NCBI GenBank assembly: GCA_024638645.1
Contig: JAHEJX010000020.1
Coordinates: 1-48,553 of the forward strand
Source: Actinomycetes bacterium
GTDB taxonomy: Bacteria > Actinomycetota > Acidimicrobiia > Spongiisociales > UBA5794
DNA: 48,553 nucleotides
Direction: 5' to 3'
The notes beneath the pieces were generated by a model. It was not told the origin of the DNA and did no database searches. It worked only from the letters and a program-made list of their open reading frames with translations. The position numbers and the translations under genes are program-made. Shown here piece by piece: positions 29,256 through 38,083 of the stretch. The stretch's first letter is position 1, and every line of letters starts with the position of its first letter.

Positions 29256-31985
29256 ATGGAGACGAGCACTTCTTACCGTTTCTACGACTGGATCGGACGC
29301 CACATCCGATCTGCGGCCGCGTTGGCGCTGACAATCGCCATCGGTGTTGCCGTCGCCGGATCGTTCGTGGCCGATACCAGCGACGCCAACTTCGATCCGC
29401 CCGGTGTTGTGTTCGACACTGCGGAGAAGGCCGATGAGGCGCTTCGGTCCGACTCGACAATCTGGGGGGCAGGCTTTCTCGTCGAGGCGCCTAGCGGGAA
29501 TGCGCTGAGCCCCGCTGCGATCCGCGAGTGGCACGCCGTATCGGATCGGGTTCGCGACGACGCCACTCACAGCGCCCACCTGGTGAGCGAATACGACGCC
29601 GACACCGGCATCACCACTCCCGGTGTCTTTTCGATCGTTGACATCGTGGACATGAGCCTGCCGGGTGGCATTGCAGGAGCTACTGATGTCGAGATCAAGG
29701 CGGCCGTTACCGAGGTACTCGGGCCGTCGTCGCCATTCGCCGACATTCGATTCAGCCTCTCGGAACAAACCACCACATCGACCGCGGCAGACGGAAGCGT
29801 TGACTGGGTCGCACCGGCCTTCATCGCCGATGTGACCTACGACCGCGATACATTCGACTCATACATTGCGACGGAGCTGTGGCTGCGCGAGGTACAGGCA
29901 GACTTTCAGGACGGTGCCGTTGCGACTAGGCCGATCGGCCTCGCCATCGACGGTGATCTCACCTTTGCAGAGGCAGCCGAAGGCTCGGCGCCATTCATCT
30001 TCCTGGCAGTGGCACTCATCGTGATGCTCATCGCCGTCGTTCATCGCTCCTACTGGTCGGCAGTCGTGGCGGCGGCCGGCCTCGGTGCTACCAGCCTCGC
30101 CTACTACGGCACGTCGGCTCTGCTCGGGCTCAAGATGGGCTCGCTGCTGCTGGCCTTCATCGTGCCCATCGCGATGATCGCGTTCGGCGTCGACTTCTTC
30201 ATTCACGGTGTAGGGCGAGTTCGCGAGATGCAAGTCGCGGGTCGCTACCTCGAACGTGCCTATCCGGCAGGCATGCGGGCCGTCATCAAGGCGCTTTCGC
30301 TCGCCGCATTCACCTCTATCGCGGCGTTCCTCGTCAATGCGGTTTCAGGTACGGAAGCCATCATCGAGTTCGGCATCGGCGCCGCGATCTCGCTGGCGTT
30401 CGCCTACGTCTTGCTCGGCCAAATTGCGCCGCGGGTTGTGGTTGGCCTCGAACAGTTCGTCGGGCCCCACGCCAGGCGCGGGATTTCCAGGCTCGCCTAT
30501 GCGGTGCTGACGGTTGTGGTCGCGGTGTTCGGTGGGCTCATGGTTGCGCTCACCGCAGTCATGCCTGCAATCGGTGCTGCGATCCTCGCCGCATTCCTAT
30601 TGATCTCGATCGCGGCTCCTGCCCTGATCAGTCGGAGGCGCAACATCAAGGCAGCGCAGGCCGGCAAGGCGATCCACACCGACATCAGGGGCGCAGCCCA
30701 CGGCCTCCACTTCGCGGGAGCACTCACCTGGTTTGTTGCTAGGTGGCGCAAGATCACGTTGCCGGCAATGGGACTGGTCGGTGTCGTGGCATTGACCACC
30801 GCGTTCGGGGTGCATTCCGGGTTCGATATCAACGACTTCCTGGCAAGCGACACCGACTTTGCGAGGTCGATCGAGCTGGCGGGTGATCACTTCCCTTCGA
30901 GCGGCGAAGGCAGCAGCATGATCTTCATCGAAGGGGACTTGACCGATCCCGCAGCCCTGGCGGCCTTGGACGATGTCGTCGCTCGCCTCGATTCCAGCGA
31001 TGCGCAGTTTGGCCGCAACTCCGGTGGCGAGCTGATCGTCGGAACTCATGCAGGCGACTACGTTCAGATGACGATGGCATCGCCAAGTGCGGTCGCCGCC
31101 ATCGAAACCGGTGGCGTGAGCCTTGCCGACGTCGACGACAACGGCCTACCCGACTCAGCATCCGGGGTGCGGGCGGTGTTCGACTACGTGTCCGTCAACG
31201 GGGTGCCGGCGCCCGGCGGTGACGTTGCGATCACTCCACAAGAGGTGCCCGGTCGGCTTGGCGACGACGGTGGAACCGCTCAGGCAACGGCCATCGTCGT
31301 CCAGGTTGGATCGTTCACCGATGCGGAGATCATCCAACCGGTTTGGGACACGCTCGATGCCGAGGCCGCAGCACTCGAGGCTGCGGTGCCTGGGCTCAGT
31401 GCCGCAGTGACCGGTGAAGTAATCACTCAGTTCGAAGGAATGAACTCATTCACCAATTCCATGCTGACATCACTCCCTCTGGCCGTCATCATCACCCTGC
31501 TCATCGCGGGCCTGATGTTGCGTTCAGTGCGTTTCGCCCTCGTTTCGGTGGTCCCCATCGGCTTCGTGGTAGCCGGCATCTACGCCTTCATGGCTACGTT
31601 CGGCTACGCCGTCAACGTCGTGACTGCCACGATTGCCGCCATTGCGGTAGGCGTTGGCATCGACTTCTCGACGCACTTCACCGCTCGATTCCGTGAGGAA
31701 CTCGACGAGGTGGCTGACCCCCTGCTGGCTGTGCGCCGGGCGGGCGCCGGCACAGGCGGAGCGTTGGTGCTGTCGGCGTTGACTTCGGCGCTGGGCTTCC
31801 TGGTCATGGCCACGGCCCCGACCCCGATCTTCGCCACTTTCGGCCTGCTGACCGCCGTGATGATCGCCCTGGCATTGGCAGCTTCGCTACTGGTGCTGCC
31901 AAGCTTGCTCGTGATGGCAGCGCCCACAGTCCAACCCACGAGCGAACTGGTCGTGGAAATCCCCGAGCCGGCTTACGCCTACTAG
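29256..31985 (+). CDS. MMPL/RND-superfamily membrane transporter
   Basis: A 909-residue protein with the two-fold RND layout: TM1 (about 22-42), a large outer loop (about 43-240), a cluster of five helices (about 243-460) with an additional middle helix (about 500-520), a second outer loop (about 525-720) and a final helix cluster (about 730-895). The pairs FGVDFFIHGVGRVREM and VGVGIDFSTHFTARFREEL are the conserved TM4/TM10 loops that carry the proton-relay residues in MMPL and SSD proteins. MMPL relatives export lipids or hydrophobic compounds. GAGGGGCAACC before ATG 29256 is the ribosome binding site. The histidine kinase starts 15 nt after the stop, so transporter, kinase and regulator form an operon. 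Confidence 0.9.
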   Translation: METSTSYRFYDWIGRHIRSAAALALTIAIGVAVAGSFVADTSDANFDPPGVVFDTAEKADEALRSDSTIWGAGFLVEAPSGNALSPAAIREWHAVSDRVRDDATHSAHLVSEYDADTGITTPGVFSIVDIVDMSLPGGIAGATDVEIKAAVTEVLGPSSPFADIRFSLSEQTTTSTAADGSVDWVAPAFIADVTYDRDTFDSYIATELWLREVQADFQDGAVATRPIGLAIDGDLTFAEAAEGSAPFIFLAVALIVMLIAVVHRSYWSAVVAAAGLGATSLAYYGTSALLGLKMGSLLLAFIVPIAMIAFGVDFFIHGVGRVREMQVAGRYLERAYPAGMRAVIKALSLAAFTSIAAFLVNAVSGTEAIIEFGIGAAISLAFAYVLLGQIAPRVVVGLEQFVGPHARRGISRLAYAVLTVVVAVFGGLMVALTAVMPAIGAAILAAFLLISIAAPALISRRRNIKAAQAGKAIHTDIRGAAHGLHFAGALTWFVARWRKITLPAMGLVGVVALTTAFGVHSGFDINDFLASDTDFARSIELAGDHFPSSGEGSSMIFIEGDLTDPAALAALDDVVARLDSSDAQFGRNSGGELIVGTHAGDYVQMTMASPSAVAAIETGGVSLADVDDNGLPDSASGVRAVFDYVSVNGVPAPGGDVAITPQEVPGRLGDDGGTAQATAIVVQVGSFTDAEIIQPVWDTLDAEAAALEAAVPGLSAAVTGEVITQFEGMNSFTNSMLTSLPLAVIITLLIAGLMLRSVRFALVSVVPIGFVVAGIYAFMATFGYAVNVVTATIAAIAVGVGIDFSTHFTARFREELDEVADPLLAVRRAGAGTGGALVLSALTSALGFLVMATAPTPIFATFGLLTAVMIALALAASLLVLPSLLVMAAPTVQPTSELVVEIPEPAYAY

Positions 31986-32000
31986 GAGACCGGTGATCGT

Positions 32001-33269
32001 ATGGGCCTGATCCGACCGATATTCCAAGCGAGAACGTACCGCCACCTGGTTTACCTGGCGTTGGCATTCCCACTGGGGCTGTTCTACTTCGTCTTCCTGG
32101 TCGTCGGCGTATCGGTGGGATTCGGACTCATCGTCATCTGGGTGGGCATCCCGATACTGCTGGGGATGGTGTTGGCCTGGCGGGGCTTCGGCACCTTCGA
32201 AAGGGGCCTGCATCGCACCTTCCTCGACGTCGACATACCAGAACCGGCCCTCACACTGCGCGGTGAGGGCCGGCTTGTCGAGCGGGTCAAGGCCGTGTTG
32301 CGCGACGCGACCACGTGGCGAACCCTGCTGTGGCTCAACCTGCGCTTCCCAGCAGGTATCGCCACTTTCGTCATACTCGTGGTGTTCTTCACGATGAGCG
32401 TGACGTTCATGACCTCACCCATCTGGATTGGCTTCGACCCAGCGCGATTCGGATTCATCGACCCGGCCGTACAGATAGAGATCAACAACTGGAAGCCCGG
32501 GCCCAGCGACCTCTGGTGGTTGGTTCCCTCCGGGTTGATTACAACCATCGCCTTCTTCCACCTCGTCAACGGGATGGCGGCGGCCTATCGAGTTGGGGGC
32601 GAAGCGCTCCTCGGGCCGTCGCTGCGGCGCCGGGCCGAGGTCGCCGAGTCAAGGGCAACCGAGGCGGAGACCCGCACCAGGCTTGCCCACGAGCTGCACG
32701 ACAGCATCGGCCACGCCATGACGCTCATGGTCGTTCAGGCAGGGGCGGGCAGGAAGGTGTTCGAAGACGACCCTGACTTCGCCATGGAGTCCTTGGAGAT
32801 CATCGAGCAAACTGGGCGTCAATCACTCGGCGAGCTGGATCGCGTGCTGGGCATACTGCGAGAGGACGGCGTAGCCGCCATCGAGCCGCCGGCGCCCGAC
32901 CTGTCCCATCTCGACGTGCTCGTCGGCCGTGTGCGCGAGGCCGATATCCCGGTGACATTGTCGGTCAGCGGCGGTGTTACATCTTTGCCGATCGATCTGT
33001 CGCGAGCCGCTTACCGAATCATTCAGGAGGCGCTCACAAACGTGATGCGTCACGCCGGATCGGCGACCGTGGTCACCGTCGATGCCCTGCCGGCATGGCT
33101 CGACGTCGAGGTGATGAATGCGCCGTCCGGAGTCGTGTCGCCTCGCGCCAATCGCAACGGACGCGGCCTCATCGGCATACGGGAACGCGTTGCCGCATAC
33201 GGCGGCTCGTCAGAGATCGGCCCGACGGTCGGGGGCGGCTACCGGGTGTGGGTGAGGTTCCCGCTGTAG
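32001..33269 (+). CDS. Sensor histidine kinase (HisKA_3/NarL type, membrane sensor domain)
   Basis: A 422-residue kinase. The N-terminal half holds about four membrane helices (roughly 16-60, 105-145 and 168-195) in the arrangement of the actinobacterial membrane 'Sensor' domain. The dimerisation helix has LAHELHDSIGHAMTLMVVQAG with phospho-acceptor His233, and the HATPase_c domain has YRIIQEALTNVMRHAGSA (N box) and GRGLIGIRERV, GGGYRVWVRFPL (G boxes). This is the NarL/DesK-like class. It pairs with the regulator at 33280, 10 nt downstream. An envelope signal is likely, in keeping with the MMPL gene that precedes it. Confidence 0.92.
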   Translation: MGLIRPIFQARTYRHLVYLALAFPLGLFYFVFLVVGVSVGFGLIVIWVGIPILLGMVLAWRGFGTFERGLHRTFLDVDIPEPALTLRGEGRLVERVKAVLRDATTWRTLLWLNLRFPAGIATFVILVVFFTMSVTFMTSPIWIGFDPARFGFIDPAVQIEINNWKPGPSDLWWLVPSGLITTIAFFHLVNGMAAAYRVGGEALLGPSLRRRAEVAESRATEAETRTRLAHELHDSIGHAMTLMVVQAGAGRKVFEDDPDFAMESLEIIEQTGRQSLGELDRVLGILREDGVAAIEPPAPDLSHLDVLVGRVREADIPVTLSVSGGVTSLPIDLSRAAYRIIQEALTNVMRHAGSATVVTVDALPAWLDVEVMNAPSGVVSPRANRNGRGLIGIRERVAAYGGSSEIGPTVGGGYRVWVRFPL

Positions 33270-33279
33270 ATTTCGGCGG

Positions 33280-33936
33280 GTGACGATTCGTGTGCTCCTC
33301 GTGGACGACGACGCCCTGGTACGGGCAGGATTGCGCGCCGTGCTCGGCACGGAACTCGACATGGAGGTCGTCGGCGAGGCCGGCACCGGCGCCGAGGCGA
33401 TCACGCAGGCTGCTTCCCTGGACCCTGATCTCGTCTTGATGGATATCCGTATGCCCGAGATGGACGGGCTGGCGGCGACCGCGTCGATCGTCGGTGACGC
33501 CGGGCCGCGCGTCTTGATCCTGACGACATTCGAGCTTGACGAGTACGTCTACGAAGCCATGCGGGTCGGAGCTTCCGGTTTCATGCTGAAACGGTCTTCG
33601 CCTGAGGACTTGGTGCGGGCGGTTCGGGTAGCGGCGTCCGGCGATTCGCTCGTGCTCCCCGAAGCGATGCGCAAGATGGTCGAGCGGTTCGGCAAGTCCG
33701 GCGAGATGGCCGCCCGGGTGCGCAAGGACATAGAACGGTTGACGGGCCGCGAGCAAGAGGTACTGCGCAAGGTGGCGAAGGGACTGTCCAATGTGGAGAT
33801 CGCAGACGAGTTGTTCGTGAGCCGGGAAACTGTGAAGTCCCATGTGACGTCGATCCTCACCAAGCTCGGTGTTCGCGACCGCACACAAGCAGTGATCGCC
33901 GCCTACGAAAGCGGCTTCATCCAGACAGCAAACTGA
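33280..33936 (+). CDS. Response regulator, NarL/LuxR family
   Basis: A 218-residue regulator starting at GTG 33280. The receiver has the acidic pair VDDD (residues 8-11), phospho-acceptor Asp55 in LVLMDIRMP, the Thr in ILTTF and Lys104 in FMLKRSS. After a linker the LuxR helix-turn-helix (about 153-212) reads LTGREQEVLRKVAKGLSNVEIADELFVSRETVKSHVTSILTKLGVRDRTQAV. It probably controls the MMPL operon, though that is inferred from position. Confidence 0.94.
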   Translation: MTIRVLLVDDDALVRAGLRAVLGTELDMEVVGEAGTGAEAITQAASLDPDLVLMDIRMPEMDGLAATASIVGDAGPRVLILTTFELDEYVYEAMRVGASGFMLKRSSPEDLVRAVRVAASGDSLVLPEAMRKMVERFGKSGEMAARVRKDIERLTGREQEVLRKVAKGLSNVEIADELFVSRETVKSHVTSILTKLGVRDRTQAVIAAYESGFIQTAN

Positions 33937-33947
33937 ACCGAGCCGTC

Positions 33948-34045
33948 TCCTTCCCCGCGAACGCAGCGAGTTGCGGGGGGACTTGGGTCGCCGCTCTACG
34001 GCGAGACGGAGGAGAAGCTGAGGTAGTCCGCAGCCTGCTCGCGGG
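33948..34045 (+). repeat. Dispersed intergenic repeat, copy D (fragment)
   Basis: A hairpin of type CGCGAACGCAGCGAGTTGCG with C-rich and G-rich arms (about 33950-33980), a variable middle (GGCGAGACGGAGGAG), then AAGCTGAGGTAGTCCGCAG (34015-34033), the block shared with copy B (AGCTGAGGTAGTCCTGCG). The orientation equals copy B. It fills nearly the whole gap between the response regulator and VOC genes. Confidence 0.6.
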
Positions 34046-34055
34046 TGCCCAACAG

Positions 34056-34499
34056 CTATACGACGTCGAACTCGTTGCCCTCGGGATCATCCATCCCAAC
34101 CGCATAGTGGTCGTACTCCGAGTTATCCATCACCGCGCGGACCGTTCCGCCAAGTGCCTTGAGCCGCTCGACCTCTTCGATCACCCGCCGCTTCCGCTCC
34201 TCGAGCGGGACCGACCGGCCGCCGCCGACCAGCACGTCGAAATGAAGCCGGTTCTTGATCGACTTCGACTCCGGCACCTGCTGGAACCAGATACGGGGCC
34301 CCTCCCCATTCGGGTCGATGACCGCGTCGTATCCGTCCTCTGCCTCGTCATCTGGTACGCCCACGCTGATCCAGTATTCCCGCCACGATCCGAAGCCGCC
34401 GGGCGGCTCTTGGAGGTCGTAGCCGAGGGCTTCGGCCCAATACTCCGCAAGCGTGTTGGGATCGGCGCAATCTACGGTGATCTGGAATCTCACTGCCAT
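34056..34499 (-). CDS. VOC (glyoxalase/bleomycin resistance-like) protein
   Basis: A 147-residue VOC-fold protein. ATG 34499 begins AVRFQITVDCADPNTLAEYWAEALGYDL, the classical first beta-alpha-beta module with the W-x-x-x-L-G-Y motif. The second half has RLHFDVLVGGG, where the HFD histidine may ligate metal, and MDDPEGNEFDVV, the standard DPEGNEF C-terminal end with Glu. Members handle glyoxal adducts, antibiotics or dioxygenase substrates; none can be chosen. ATG 34499 has TACTCT 6 nt upstream on the minus strand. Single gene. Confidence 0.85.
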   Translation of the reverse strand: MAVRFQITVDCADPNTLAEYWAEALGYDLQEPPGGFGSWREYWISVGVPDDEAEDGYDAVIDPNGEGPRIWFQQVPESKSIKNRLHFDVLVGGGRSVPLEERKRRVIEEVERLKALGGTVRAVMDNSEYDHYAVGMDDPEGNEFDVV

Positions 34500-34511
34500 G
34501 AGCCGAGAGTA
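34500..34511 (-). promoter_or_regulatory. Leaderless -10 (TACTCT) before the VOC gene
   Basis: On the minus strand TACTCT (34511-34506) is followed by 6 nt and ATG 34499. This supports that start over the one 24 nt upstream, which lies inside the box. Confidence 0.5.
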
Positions 34512-34565
34512 CCGGGCTGTCACAAATCGATGGGTGCAGGCTCATCCCGCCATCGCCCAACCGGC

Positions 34566-35261
34566 CTAGCTGCTGTCCCGAATAGCGGTCAGCGACTGGA
34601 TCTGCCGGCCGTCTTCGGTGAAGTTGGCCGGGTCAAGCCAGGACTCGAATGCGGTCCGGCACGTCGGCCAGTCTTCGAGTGTCATGGCGAACCATGCCGT
34701 GTCGCGGTTGCGACCCTTGTAGTGCGTGGCGCTGCGGAAGGTGCCTTCGTAGCTGAAACCGAGGCGTTCGGCTGCGGCTCTCGATGGATCGTTCAGCGCG
34801 TCGCACTTCCACTCGACCCTGCGGTAGCCGCTGTCGAAGGCGTGCCGGATGAGCAGATAGACCGCCTCTGTGGCAGCGGTCGTGCGCTGTAGGAGGGATG
34901 AGTAGAGGATCGATCCGATCTCGACGGCGCCGTCGCCAGGATTGATCCGCAGGAATGAGGCGAAGCCCTGTGGGACGTTGTCGATCTCGATCGCGTAGGG
35001 GAGCCAGTCTGGTTGTGACTTCATGAAATCGATCAGATCGGCGACGTCATCGGTTGAGGTGAACGGGTCGAAGAACATGTACGTATAAAGGGCCGGTTCG
35101 GCGCGCTGCATCGCGGCGAAGACAGCTCCGGCATCGTCGACGTGGAGGGGGCGCAGAGTGGTGTGACTTCCTGTGAGCGACTGGGCTCGGAGTGGCGCGG
35201 GCGGGCTCCACCCGGCAAGTTCTCGCCCGATCGGCTGCCCGAAGTCGTTGATACGCGACAT
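34566..35261 (-). CDS. GNAT-family N-acetyltransferase (RimJ/RimL-like)
   Basis: A 231-residue acetyltransferase. Start ATG 35261 is chosen, where the chain reads MSRINDFGQPIGRELAGWSPPAPLR and begins a conserved substrate-side loop. The fold follows with TLRPLHVDDAGAVFAAM, WLPYAIEIDNVPQGFASFLRINPGDGAVEIGSILYSSLLQRTTAATEAVYLLIRHAFDSGYRRVEWKCDALNDPSRAAAERLGFSYEGTFR. The LLQRTTAATEA segment is the acetyl-CoA pyrophosphate loop; GYRRVEWKCDALNDPS is typical of ribosomal-protein or aminoacyl acetyltransferases. A TACCCT box lies 7 nt upstream. Substrate not known. Confidence 0.88.
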   Translation of the reverse strand: MSRINDFGQPIGRELAGWSPPAPLRAQSLTGSHTTLRPLHVDDAGAVFAAMQRAEPALYTYMFFDPFTSTDDVADLIDFMKSQPDWLPYAIEIDNVPQGFASFLRINPGDGAVEIGSILYSSLLQRTTAATEAVYLLIRHAFDSGYRRVEWKCDALNDPSRAAAERLGFSYEGTFRSATHYKGRNRDTAWFAMTLEDWPTCRTAFESWLDPANFTEDGRQIQSLTAIRDSS

Positions 35262-35274
35262 GGGCGCGAGGGTA
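35262..35274 (-). promoter_or_regulatory. Leaderless -10 (TACCCT) before the GNAT gene
   Basis: On the minus strand TACCCT (35274-35269) is followed by 7 nt and ATG 35261. The same hexamer and spacing occur before the SpoIID gene at 42373. Confidence 0.45.
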
Positions 35275-35337
35275 CCGAGTGGGGGCCTTCGGCATCGAAG
35301 ACAGATCGACAAGTGACGGAGCCGGCCGCCGTCCTGT

Positions 35338-35430
35338 CTCCTCCCCCGGCGAGGCCTCGCCGAGCATTAGGGGAGGTAGCCCGGCGCCGTTGGTGACGGG
35401 ACGGAGGGGGTGCGAAGTGTGCGCCCACGA
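35338..35430 (+). repeat. Dispersed intergenic repeat, copy E
   Basis: A hairpin of C-rich and G-rich arms around GGCGAGGCCTCGCCGAGC (35338-35377), then GACGGGACGGAGGGGGTGCG (35395-35414). The 20 nt at 35398-35417 are identical to the reverse complement of 8738-8757 in copy B. The orientation equals copies A and C. It lies between the GNAT gene and the possible coding relic at 35556. Confidence 0.75.
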
Positions 35431-35555
35431 TGGTTGCAACGACCCGTCTTTGTCACACCGACGGGATATGTTGTGCCCATGTCCATCACATTTGATGGGC
35501 GGGAGCCCCCAGCGGGAGTTCCTCGAGGACGGCCCGGCAACGGCGCAGCACCAGG

Positions 35556-35715
35556 GTGTCCGAGGAAGAGGCGAATCGAGGGCAACCGGTGCGTGTCCAC
35601 CCAAACTTCGATAAGTCGCAGTACCACCTGTCCTGGACCCTCAACCCGGCTGGAGGTCGCGCGGTCGAGCAATTCCTCGACCGACTGGCCGACCAATTCC
35701 CCGACGACCACCGCA
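35556..35715 (+). pseudogene. Coding-like fragment in the gap before the molybdopterin oxidoreductase gene
   Basis: From GTG 35556 the frame reads like protein for about 53 residues (RVHPNFDKSQYHLSWTLN, GGRAVEQFLDRLADQFPDD), with GC-rich third positions, then loses this character before running in frame into the oxidoreductase at 35808. It has no ribosome binding site and no recognisable family. It may be a remnant of a small gene, a real short gene with an end I cannot place, or chance. The rest of the 35431-35807 gap shows nothing else except GGAGGAG (35792-35798), the binding site of the next gene. Confidence 0.25.
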
Positions 35716-35807
35716 AGCCGAGAGCGCGAGCGAGCTGCCGGGATGGGAATGACGCTCGGCGCTGCCCACTAACTTTGGTCCTCCACGAACGCGGAGGAGT
35801 ACTGCTC

Positions 35808-38057
35808 ATGTCCAACCAGCCCTGGCACAAGACCGTATGCATCTTGTGTGAGAGCAACTGCGGTGTGGAAGTTCGGCTTGATGGGCGTGAGCTCGTGCGC
35901 ATTCGTGGCGACAAGGAGCACAAGGCTTCTGCGGGATACACCTGCGAGAAGGCGTTGCGGCTGAACCACTATCAGAACGGGCGGCACCGCCTGACCTCAC
36001 CGATGCGGCGCCGGGACGACGGCACTTACGAAGAAGTCGATTGGGACACGGCAATCGCCGAGACGGCGGCGGGGCTGAAGAAGGTTCAGGAGCGGTACGG
36101 CGGCGAGTCGATCCTCTATTACGGCGGCGGCGGACAGGGCAACCACCTATGCGGTGTCTACGCGACGTCGACCCGCGCCGCGGTCGGATCCCGCTACCGG
36201 TCGAGTGCGCTGGCGCAGGAGAAGACGGGCGAGTTCTGGGTGAACGCCCACATCGGCGTTGCTACCAGGGGTGACTTCGCCAATGCCGAAGTGTCTGTAT
36301 TCGTTGGCAAGAACCCGTGGCACAGCCATGGCATCCCGCACGCCAGACGCACTCTGAAGGAGATCGCCAACGATCCGGATCGCACGATGATCGTGATCGA
36401 TCCCCGTCGCACTGAGACCGCCGACCTCGCTGATGTCCACCTCCAGGTGAAACCGGGACGCGACGTGTATCTCCTCGCGGCAATGGTGAAGGTGCTGCTG
36501 GACGAGGACCTGGTGGACCGACGTTTTGTCGCAGACAAAGTCAACGGCTTCGACGAGATGGAAGCGTCGCTCGCCGACATCGACGTGGCGACATACGCCC
36601 GGAATTGTGGCATCGACGAGAACCTCATTCGAGAAGCGGCTCGTCGCATCGGAAACGCCGCCTCGGTTGCCATCTTCGAAGACCTCGGCGTGCAGATGGC
36701 GCCGCACTCCACATTGAACTCCTATCTCGAGAAACTCCTGTGGGTTCTCACCGGCAACTTCGCCAAAGAGGGAGCTCAGATCTCTCCGGCGATGATGGTG
36801 CCGTTCGGCATCGCGAAGGCCGGCGCCCAGAAGAAGTCGCCAGTCGCCGAAGCCCCGATCATCGCGGGCCTGGTTCCGTGCAACGTGATCCCCGACGAAA
36901 TCCTCACCGACGCCCCAGGAAGCTATCGGGCGCTGATCATCGAATCGGCCAACCCGGTGCACTCCCTCGCCGGGAGCTCGACCTGGCGCAAAGCCATGGA
37001 GGCGCTGGAGTTCACTGTGGTCATCGATGTTGCCATGACCGAAACAGCCCGCCACGCCGACATCGTGCTGCCGGCGGCGTCGCAATACGAGAAGTGGGAG
37101 GCGACGTTCTTCAACTTCGAGTTTCCGGACAACGTGTTCACACTGCGCAAGCCCATCCTGGAACCGCTGCCCGGAACCTTGGCCGAGCCTGAGATTCACT
37201 ATCGGCTCTGCAAAGAGCTGGGCGCCATCGACGAGAAGATGGTTGCCGAGCTGCGGGCAACTGCCGAGCGCAACCGGCTCGAGTTCGCTGCCAAGTTCTA
37301 CGAGATGACGGCCGGCGACCCGACGATGGGCCGCCTTGCGCCGGTGCTTCTCTACGCCGCACTCGGCCCGACCCTTCCCGAGGACGCAGCTCAGGCAGCA
37401 GCGCTGTGGGGAATTGCCCATACCTACGCCATGAAACACCCGGCAGCAATCAAAGCGGCGGGAATCGAGGGCGATGGCCCGATGCTCGGTGAGAACCTCT
37501 TCGACGCCATCATCAGCGACCGAACCGGCGTCGTCTTCTCCCGCACCATGGCTGAAGACTCCTGGGACAGGGTCAAGACGATCGATGGCAAGCTGAACGT
37601 GGACATCCCGGAGATGTTCGAGCTCCTCGCCGCCGTGCCAACGATGCCGATCGACATGACGTCCGAAGACTTCCCACTTGTCCTGGCGGCGGGCGAGCGA
37701 CGGTCATTCACCGCCAACACCATCTTCCGCGATCCCGACTGGCGCAAGAAGGACAAGGCTGGGGCACTCCGCATGAGCGTCGCCGATGCCGCCGCCATGG
37801 GTATCGCCGACGGTGGCATGGTCCGGGTGACCACTGCCGGAGGCTCGATGACGACAGTCGTCGAGGTCAACGACTCGATCCAATCCGGCCACGTCACGCT
37901 GCCCAACGGCCAGGGCGTCGACTATCCCGACGAGTCCGGCCGAGACCTCGAGCTAACCGGTGTGCCGACCAACGAGCTCACCTACCTCGGCCATCAGGAC
38001 CCGTTCGCCGGCACTCCGTGGCACAAACACGTGCCGGCCCGTGTCGAGGCCATGTGA
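35808..38057 (+). CDS. Molybdopterin oxidoreductase (formate dehydrogenase/nitrate reductase-like)
   Basis: A 749-residue enzyme of the DMSO-reductase superfamily binding bis-MGD and one [4Fe-4S] cluster. Start ATG 35808 has GGAGGAG 9 nt upstream. The N-terminal cluster motif is VCILCESNCGVEV (CxxCxxxC) with a fourth Cys in GYTCEKAL. Domain II/III has RTMIVIDPRRTETADLADVHLQVKPGRDVYLLAAM; the pterin-binding ESANPVHSLAG, ALEFTVVIDVAMTETARHADIVLPAASQYEKWE and the C-terminal cap (NTIFRDPDW, VTTAGGSMTTVVEV, LPNGQGVDYPDESG) are all recognisable. The residue ligating the metal cannot be fixed. There is no twin-arginine signal, so it is cytoplasmic. The MFS gene 26 nt downstream has its own -10 box within that gap; whether it imports or exports the substrate or product is open. 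Confidence 0.87.
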   Translation: MSNQPWHKTVCILCESNCGVEVRLDGRELVRIRGDKEHKASAGYTCEKALRLNHYQNGRHRLTSPMRRRDDGTYEEVDWDTAIAETAAGLKKVQERYGGESILYYGGGGQGNHLCGVYATSTRAAVGSRYRSSALAQEKTGEFWVNAHIGVATRGDFANAEVSVFVGKNPWHSHGIPHARRTLKEIANDPDRTMIVIDPRRTETADLADVHLQVKPGRDVYLLAAMVKVLLDEDLVDRRFVADKVNGFDEMEASLADIDVATYARNCGIDENLIREAARRIGNAASVAIFEDLGVQMAPHSTLNSYLEKLLWVLTGNFAKEGAQISPAMMVPFGIAKAGAQKKSPVAEAPIIAGLVPCNVIPDEILTDAPGSYRALIIESANPVHSLAGSSTWRKAMEALEFTVVIDVAMTETARHADIVLPAASQYEKWEATFFNFEFPDNVFTLRKPILEPLPGTLAEPEIHYRLCKELGAIDEKMVAELRATAERNRLEFAAKFYEMTAGDPTMGRLAPVLLYAALGPTLPEDAAQAAALWGIAHTYAMKHPAAIKAAGIEGDGPMLGENLFDAIISDRTGVVFSRTMAEDSWDRVKTIDGKLNVDIPEMFELLAAVPTMPIDMTSEDFPLVLAAGERRSFTANTIFRDPDWRKKDKAGALRMSVADAAAMGIADGGMVRVTTAGGSMTTVVEVNDSIQSGHVTLPNGQGVDYPDESGRDLELTGVPTNELTYLGHQDPFAGTPWHKHVPARVEAM

Positions 38058-38071
38058 CGCCAGCTCGCAAC

Positions 38072-38083
38072 TAGCCTCGTTCG
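38072..38083 (+). promoter_or_regulatory. Leaderless -10 (TAGCCT) before the MFS gene at 38084
   Basis: TAGCCT at 38072-38077 is 6 nt before ATG 38084, so the transporter may be transcribed separately even though only 26 nt follow the oxidoreductase stop. Confidence 0.45.

Noticed and set aside
36147-37439. A 430-codon minus-strand frame opposite the molybdopterin enzyme.
   Set aside because: Shadow of a GC-rich gene with complete cofactor motifs; the product is His/Arg-rich without a family.
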